35,993 nucleotides of DNA from JAWWPG01 sp033850885 (GTDB taxonomy: Bacteria > Actinomycetota > Actinomycetes > Propionibacteriales > Nocardioidaceae), in the NCBI GenBank assembly GCA_033850885.1, contig JAWWPG010000004.1:1-35993 (forward strand). The letters are read 5' to 3'. Under the pieces are notes generated by a model, which searched no databases, was not told where the DNA came from, and saw only the letters and a list, made by a program, of their open reading frames with translations. Of the stretch, positions 32,279 through 35,993 are shown in pieces. The translations under genes and the position numbers were made by a program. Numbering within the stretch: the stretch's first letter is position 1; each line of letters starts with the position of its first letter.

Positions 32279-32441
32279 CTTCACCCGAATCTCAAGGCGG
32301 GTGCGTGGTACGAGCGCGACGGGTTCCTCACGGCTGACTTGGTAAGCCTGTCGAACGGTCGGAACAAGCCAAGCCAGCAGGTAGGCGGCGCCGCATAGCG
32401 ACTGGTCGGGTGGCTGTTCAATCTGTGGGAGGGTGGCAGGC

Positions 32442-32666
32442 ATGACAGACCAGTGGTTTGATGACCAAGGCATCGTCGAGCGCTTGACCGCGTTGGAGCA
32501 TGCTCTGGTCCGATACCAGGGCGCTTGGGGCGACTCCATGTTCTCGCCTGGTCCCACGTCGCTACCCACGGCCTCGGAGCAGGCAGCACTGCGCCGGGAG
32601 CTGGTGGCAGCAGACGCGTCATATGAGTTGGCTCGGGTACGACATGAACAGTCGAACCCGCACTGA
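32442..32666 (+). CDS. Small hypothetical protein (74 aa)
   Basis: From ATG 32442, with GGGAGGG about 8 nt upstream; an ATG three codons earlier is less well placed. The product begins TDQWFDDQGIVERLTALEHA and has a second helix ASEQAALRRELVAADASYEL, probably a helical pair with a loop (SMFSPGPTSLPT). No known family or signal. G/C at wobble positions is normal for a real gene. It stands alone. Confidence 0.5.
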   Translation: MTDQWFDDQGIVERLTALEHALVRYQGAWGDSMFSPGPTSLPTASEQAALRRELVAADASYELARVRHEQSNPH

Positions 32667-32887
32667 GCCACGCGGCCGCCTGGGGTCCGATGGCTCTCAC
32701 GCATCCACCCGATCACCGTTATCCACACGAAGATTGAGATCGGGGTCCGCGGGACATAAGTGCGTGTCGCATGGTGTACCGCGCTGACGGCATTCGGATG
32801 AGCAGGGCGGTCGTCCGTACCCGAGAGTCGCCCCCAGACATCGGCGATGGGAAGATGTCGGAACACGCTCCTGACCTGGGGTTTTGC

Positions 32888-32932
32888 TGGCGCGCTCGGA
32901 GGGATTCGAACCCCCAACCTTCTGATCCGTAG
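32888..32932 (-). other. 3' half of tRNA-Arg(ACG), ghost attachment site
   Basis: Read on the minus strand, the segment starts in the anticodon loop (CTACGGA, anticodon ACG) and runs through the 3' anticodon stem TCAGA, the variable region, the T-arm GGGGGTTCGAATCCCTC and the acceptor strand GAGCGCG to CCA. The 5' half of the tRNA is missing: the 60 nt upstream show no D-arm. This is the classic footprint of a tyrosine integrase that targets a tRNA anticodon region. A 10-bp repeat CCTGACCTGG (32870-32879 and 32970-32979) brackets it. The integrase that made it is not identified. The rest of 32667-33166 holds no gene that I can support. Confidence 0.8.
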
Positions 32933-33166
32933 GGCGGCTCCTGCTATGTGTGGAGCGGCCAATATAGTGCCTGACCTGGCACTTCGTCTAGGCAAGCCGT
33001 GTCCGCTGATGACGAATTTCGCCAGCTGTTTGGCCCCTTTGCGGACGCCGCTGCGGACATGAGCCCACTCGCCACACGGTGTCGCTGTTGCCTCTTGCGT
33101 CCAGCCTACGAGACGGTTGACCAGAGGGGTCCTGGGGTCTCGGCAGTGGAGCCGCTGACCGATTCG

Positions 33167-33700
33167 TCAGTAGCCGACGACAAGGACGCCTGCGAAGGGA
33201 AGCTTCAGACGATCGGACGCGTACAGGGCGTCGAGCTGGGAGCGGGTTCGGCTGTATGCCTTGATCGATTGGTTGCTGGTACCGGCTCGATAGTCGAGGG
33301 GCATGAGTAGAGCAAGGTAGTTGGCGTCGAGGATGAGGGCGGTCCGGACGATGTCGCGATAGTCGGCGTTGTTGGCGGCTCCCCGGCCGGCCTCGACCTC
33401 CACCGCAATGCCCAGGGCGTCGTGGAACGCATCGATGTCGTACGACACCTGCGCCGCACCGTTCTCGCCGAAGAGCACCGGGCGGGTGATCTTCTGGTCG
33501 TGCTTCTTTCCTGACTCCACCGAGTAGCCGAGCCCACTGAGCCCGGGAGCGAGCGCCGCCAACACGTCGTCGCTTTTCAGGCCAGCCTCCTTGGCGGTCG
33601 AGACGGTACCTTCGGCGTCTGCGACCACGGCCACGAAGTCGTGCACCCACGCCGGCGCCTTCGCATTGCGAGGGAAGTAACTCCAGGTAGGAAACAACAC
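33167..33700 (-). CDS. PD-(D/E)XK-like nuclease-fold hypothetical protein
   Basis: A 177-residue product from GTG 33700. The core SYDIDAFHDALGIAVEVEAG followed by RGAANNADYRDIVRTALILD has the spacing of a D...ExE nuclease core, then YLALLMPLDYRAGTSNQSIK. The catalytic Lys position of the motif (EVEAGR) is replaced by Ala/Gly-Arg, so activity is uncertain. The N-terminal half includes VLAALAPGLSGLGYSVESGK. Similar orphan proteins are scattered in actinobacterial accessory regions, sometimes called restriction-endonuclease-like. It has no methyltransferase neighbour and lies beside the tRNA half, a cargo position. Confidence 0.6.
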   Translation of the reverse strand: MLFPTWSYFPRNAKAPAWVHDFVAVVADAEGTVSTAKEAGLKSDDVLAALAPGLSGLGYSVESGKKHDQKITRPVLFGENGAAQVSYDIDAFHDALGIAVEVEAGRGAANNADYRDIVRTALILDANYLALLMPLDYRAGTSNQSIKAYSRTRSQLDALYASDRLKLPFAGVLVVGY

Positions 33701-34292
33701 CCCTGCAGCTTCACAGAGACGGGCGGTTTGAGCTAGTTCCCAAGACTTCCGGGTGTTACTCGGTCATACCTCGTTCTCAATGATCGGCTGCCCCATCAAC
33801 AGCTCAACTCATTCGGCCCAGCGTAGTTGCTAGGCGCTGGCATAGGCAGCTGCCCGATGCGTCAGCGAAGCCTGAGGGTTCCCATCAAGGCAGCCCGCTG
33901 CTCGGTGCCCAGGTACAGGCACAGCCGGCTCACCAACCGTCGTCTTGGATTGGCGGAGTCCTGGACCCCGGCGGCGGGGCTGTCAGAACTCTGAAGACCT
34001 CACCACGGCGACCAATCAGCTGCCCATCAGAGCCAGACGCGATCGCACGGCGCGCCCATAAGCGGCGGTAAGACGCAGGTCGTGGCCGCGCTCGGATAGC
34101 GGTTCACCCGCGCGCGCAATGCGGCATGACCGGGGGTTCGGAATTGGCCCAGGGTGGAGCGGGCGGGCCAGGCTGATGCTGGTCTGGCCGCTGACTTACT
34201 TGAGGTGTTCGTTGAGACGCAGGGCCGCGACGTTGCCAGGCGCGACCGCGGCGCGATTGGCGCGTGTGCCGTGACGGGATGGTCTTAGTACG
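33701..34292. other. Non-coding or decayed stretch
   Basis: Nearly 600 nt without a convincing gene. Stops are frequent in all frames for DNA this rich in G and C. A short minus-strand reading ending NVAALRLNEHLK before TAA near 34200 looks like the very end of a lost gene. No tRNA or long repeat was seen. Confidence 0.4.
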
Positions 34293-34325
34293 CGGCTGAC
34301 CTGGCATGAGGAAGTGGGTCAGCCG
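34293..34325 (-). terminator. Stem-loop at end of alpha/beta-barrel-like gene
   Basis: CGGCTGACC (34293-34301) and GGTCAGCCG (34317-34325) form a perfect 9-bp stem with a 15-nt loop. It overlaps the stop codon (34319-34321) of the minus-strand gene and should end its transcript. Confidence 0.6.
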
Positions 34326-34660
34326 TGGAAGTCCAGAACCTGTTGCGGCGCATGGAAGTCATCGGCAAGTGAGAAGCCGTGGACTCGTTGAAGGTGGTCG
34401 CGGAACCATCGATCGAATGGCTCGTCCGATGTGCCGAGTGTGGTGAAGGCGGCGTCGAGATCGTCTGCCTCGAGGTAGACGATGGCCACATCTCCTGCCG
34501 GTGTCGTCTGTATCCACACGCTTTCGCGGGTGATTCCGGCTCGGCGGCGGGCGTCTTCATAGTCGGTCTTGCGCTCGCCGGTCTGGAAGGAGGTCATGAC
34601 GTCTCGGTCAAGTTCGGTCATGCCGGGTAGTAACGGGGCGGCGAAGGCGATCGTGGGCAT
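34319..34660 (-). CDS. Small hypothetical protein divergent from marR
   Basis: A 113-residue product from ATG 34660. It reads LLPGMTELDRDVMTSFQTGE, DYEDARRRAGITRESVWIQT and GDVAIVYLEADDLDAAFTTL, then FDRWFRDHLQRVHGF. The pattern of charged helices and strands fits a dimeric alpha/beta barrel such as DUF6176-like proteins, some of which act on small organic compounds; no active-site residue can be named. It is transcribed divergently from a marR gene through a shared control region, so it is very likely that regulator's target. Confidence 0.7.
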   Translation of the reverse strand: MPTIAFAAPLLPGMTELDRDVMTSFQTGERKTDYEDARRRAGITRESVWIQTTPAGDVAIVYLEADDLDAAFTTLGTSDEPFDRWFRDHLQRVHGFSLADDFHAPQQVLDFHG

Positions 34661-34723
34661 GGGTTGTTCTCTCACTTCCTGATGGTGGTGGGTCGTGTCA
34701 AGCGTCCGTTCGCTCCAGGAACG

Positions 34724-34789
34724 TTTGGTATGACAAGTAATAGCCCCGAGTGCTTGGCATGTCAAGTATCCGGTCTAGGCTGGGCGCCG
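34724..34789. promoter_or_regulatory. Divergent marR promoters with two operator copies
   Basis: Minus-strand promoter: TTGACA (34765-34760), 17 nt, TATTAC (34742-34737). Plus-strand promoter: TTGGCA (34754-34759), 16 nt, TAGGCT (34776-34781), with GTG 34789 at the expected start of transcription, so marR is likely leaderless. Two imperfect palindromes, TTTGGTATGACAAG (34724-34737) and CTTGGCATGTCAAG (34753-34766), match at 11 of 14 bases. The second covers both -35 boxes, and the first covers the region just after the minus-strand -10. MarR binding to both would shut both genes. Confidence 0.75.
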
Positions 34790-35235
34790 TGAGCGACGAC
34801 GGGTCAGCCAGGTGGATGCCGGCCTTCCTCGCCCTGCTGCGTACACATGCACGGCTGTATGACCAGCTTGAGCTCGACGTCCGCCGTATCAGCGGGCTCA
34901 GCGTGACGCGCTACGACGTTCTCACGCACCTGGAGATGGAAGGCGGTCGGCTCCGCCTCACCGACCTGGCTCAGGCCATGGTCTTGTCACCGTCTGGGTT
35001 GTCGAAGCTACTCGACCGCATGCAGGAGTCGGGTCTCGTCGAGCGAGAACCCGATCTGGACGATGCCCGCTCGACGTTCGCAGTCATCACCAGCCACGGC
35101 CGCGGGATAGTGCGGAAGACCCGCCAGCGCCACCACGCATTCCTGCAACACATCTTCGGCGACGTGCTCGATGATCGCGACATCGCCGATCTCACTCGGA
35201 TCATGGCCCGAATCGGCGAAGGCTTGCCACGCTGA
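34789..35235 (+). CDS. MarR-family transcriptional regulator
   Basis: A 148-residue product from GTG 34789, picked because the -10 box lies 7 nt upstream; upstream in-frame ATGs fall inside the promoter. The winged helix reads LRLTDLAQAMVLSPSGLSKL, LDRMQESGLVEREPDLDDAR and the wing STFAVITSHGRGIVRKT. The N- and C-terminal helices make the dimer interface. It probably represses itself and the divergent gene and releases DNA on binding a small molecule or on oxidation; no cysteine pair is visible, so a ligand is more likely. Confidence 0.92.
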   Translation: MSDDGSARWMPAFLALLRTHARLYDQLELDVRRISGLSVTRYDVLTHLEMEGGRLRLTDLAQAMVLSPSGLSKLLDRMQESGLVEREPDLDDARSTFAVITSHGRGIVRKTRQRHHAFLQHIFGDVLDDRDIADLTRIMARIGEGLPR

Positions 35236-35766
35236 CGTCCCGTGCCGCTTCGGGTGCCGTGCGCAGCCGGCGGGCTTGACCAGTTTCGACCACCCAAAGT
35301 GCGTCCGGAGCGACTGCTCACACCACGACCCACTCACTTCCGCTTCGGCGGCCCGCTTGAGCCCCGTTTCGGCTGGAGCTGGGAGCTCGGCGACATCACC
35401 GATCGCCTGATCCGGGACTGCGCCCGCTCATCGGCTATGTCAGGTCACTTCGAGCGCGTCCGGCACGCGGTACGACGCACGTTGGTACGCCCGAATCGCG
35501 GGCATGAGAGGAAGTCGAGCGCCCATGGCAAGCTCTGGGGTCAACTGGTTGCTTATGCCGATGTGTGTGAGCCGGTGCTGTGGTCGAACCCGGTGTGGTG
35601 TGGGCGAGCAGGTCGAGGCCGTAGTCGCCCCCATTGGGCGTTCTGATGATGGTGTGGATGTAGTTCCCCTTACAGGACGGAGGTCGTCCGGTGTCGTTCT
35701 GGCATCAATCCTGCTCTGAGTGTGATGACTTACGAGACAGGCGGTCGCCTGCCCCGGGAAGGCTTC
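35236..35766. other. Decayed stretch before IS21 end
   Basis: No intact gene. On the minus strand (35590-35670) a reading GNYIHTIIRTPNGGDYGLDL followed by LAHTTPG looks like a coding remnant, but it has no start and soon becomes low-complexity. Plus-strand open frames at 35242-35646 have poor composition. Insertion of the IS21-type element probably cut older genes here. Confidence 0.35.
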
Positions 35767-35993
35767 TGTCGGCGGCGCTCGAAAACTGAACAGTTTCGGC
35801 GGTGAAAAGTGAACACTCAACGATTGGAGAGTGATCACTTTGGAGGACTGGGCGCTGATCAGGAGACTGGCTGCCGAGGGCGTGCCGAAGGCGCGGATCG
35901 CGGAGCGGTTGGGGATCTCGAGAACCACGGTCTTCAAGGCCGTGAACTCGGAGGCGCCGCCGAGGTATGAGCGGTCGCCCCAGCCGTCGTCGT
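35767..35993 (+). mobile_element. IS21-family element, left end (continues past window)
   Basis: The probable terminus TGTCGGCGGCGCTCG begins at 35767. Two related transposase-binding units follow, GAAAACTGAACAG (35781-35793) and GAAAAGTGAACAC (35804-35816), 23 bp apart, as in IS21-type ends. The istA reading frame starts at 35831. The right end and istB lie outside the window, so completeness and target duplication cannot be judged. Confidence 0.75.
35831..35993 (+). CDS. istA: IS21-family transposase IstA, N-terminal part
   Basis: From GTG 35831 (GATTGGAGA upstream), 54 residues are visible before the window ends. They read ITLEDWALIRRLAAEGVPKA and RIAERLGISRTTVFKAVNSE, then APPRYERSP. This is the N-terminal helix-turn-helix by which IstA binds the element ends. 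The DDE catalytic domain would follow outside. IstA works with the ATPase IstB. Partial by window edge, not by visible damage. Confidence 0.85.
   Translation, partial: MITLEDWALIRRLAAEGVPKARIAERLGISRTTVFKAVNSEAPPRYERSPQPSS

Noticed and set aside
32867..32960. Complete tRNA gene
   Set aside because: Only the 3' half matches; the upstream 60 nt lack a D-arm and a 5' acceptor strand.
32967..32982. GTGCC/GGCAC hairpin as a terminator of the nuclease-like gene
   Set aside because: It lies about 180 nt past the gene end with a weak stem; the link is unsupported.
35440..35937. Minus-strand open frame crossing the IS21 end
   Set aside because: It crosses the element boundary and opposes istA; composition is not protein-like.
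1..35993. CRISPR array
   Set aside because: No regularly spaced identical repeats with spacers were seen; the repeats present are pairs or short slippage tracts.

Overview
The window is high-GC DNA with actinobacterial features: GTG/TTG starts, strong G/C at wobble positions, apparently leaderless promoters with TAnnnT -10 boxes, MenB, a DUF664/DinB protein and a small Rho_N-type protein. It looks like a Nocardioidaceae-type actinomycete, but the species cannot be fixed from the sequence. It has three parts: a decayed mobile region (1-7460), a dense chromosomal core (7487-29505), and a second accessory stretch (about 29506-35993) with degraded pieces and an IS21-family left end.

Left region (1-7460). 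Fragments of two IS30 transposases enclose a 5'-truncated IS3-family transposase. They abut a MobF-type relaxase/helicase pseudogene that carries one nonsense codon (explained by CGA to TGA) and two single-base homopolymer frameshifts. Next come a probable excisionase and an intact-looking tyrosine integrase. An orphan membrane protein follows, and then a decayed second copy of the integrase C-terminus. This is an old integrative element that has lost its conjugation gene but may keep its recombination genes.

Core (7487-29505). Minus strand: a pfkB-ACT-menB operon, a PAP2-type membrane enzyme and an M13 metallopeptidase. Plus strand: a PlsC-type acyltransferase, a three-gene group (Tat-exported small protein, DUF4331 protein, His-rich protein), a secreted small protein followed by a NarL-type histidine kinase and response regulator, and a pyrE-like gene. 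Minus strand again: an ArsR regulator coupled to an SRPBCC-DinB fusion with a striking operator/promoter, a Rho_N-type protein, a DUF664 protein and glycerate kinase. A two-gene signalling unit encodes a receiver fused to a thioredoxin-reductase-like flavoprotein without CxxC, coupled to a cNMP-domain histidine kinase. The core ends on the plus strand with a two-TM protein, a sulfite-oxidase-like molybdoenzyme with a cytochrome b partner, and a secreted beta-propeller protein.

Right region (29506-35993). A small protein gene is duplicated in tandem together with its upstream region. Then follow a CPA2-type antiporter with relaxed wobble composition, a truncated gene end next to a tRNA-like T-arm sequence, a 45-nt 3' half of tRNA-Arg(ACG) that looks like a leftover attachment site, an orphan PD-(D/E)XK-like protein, and a compact divergon. 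In the divergon, a MarR regulator and a small alpha/beta-barrel-like protein share two palindromic operator copies placed on both promoters. The window closes inside an IS21-type istA gene. The most promising uncharacterised items are the tandem small-protein pair, the REC-flavoprotein/cNMP-kinase pair, the DUF4331 operon and the tRNA-half ghost att site.
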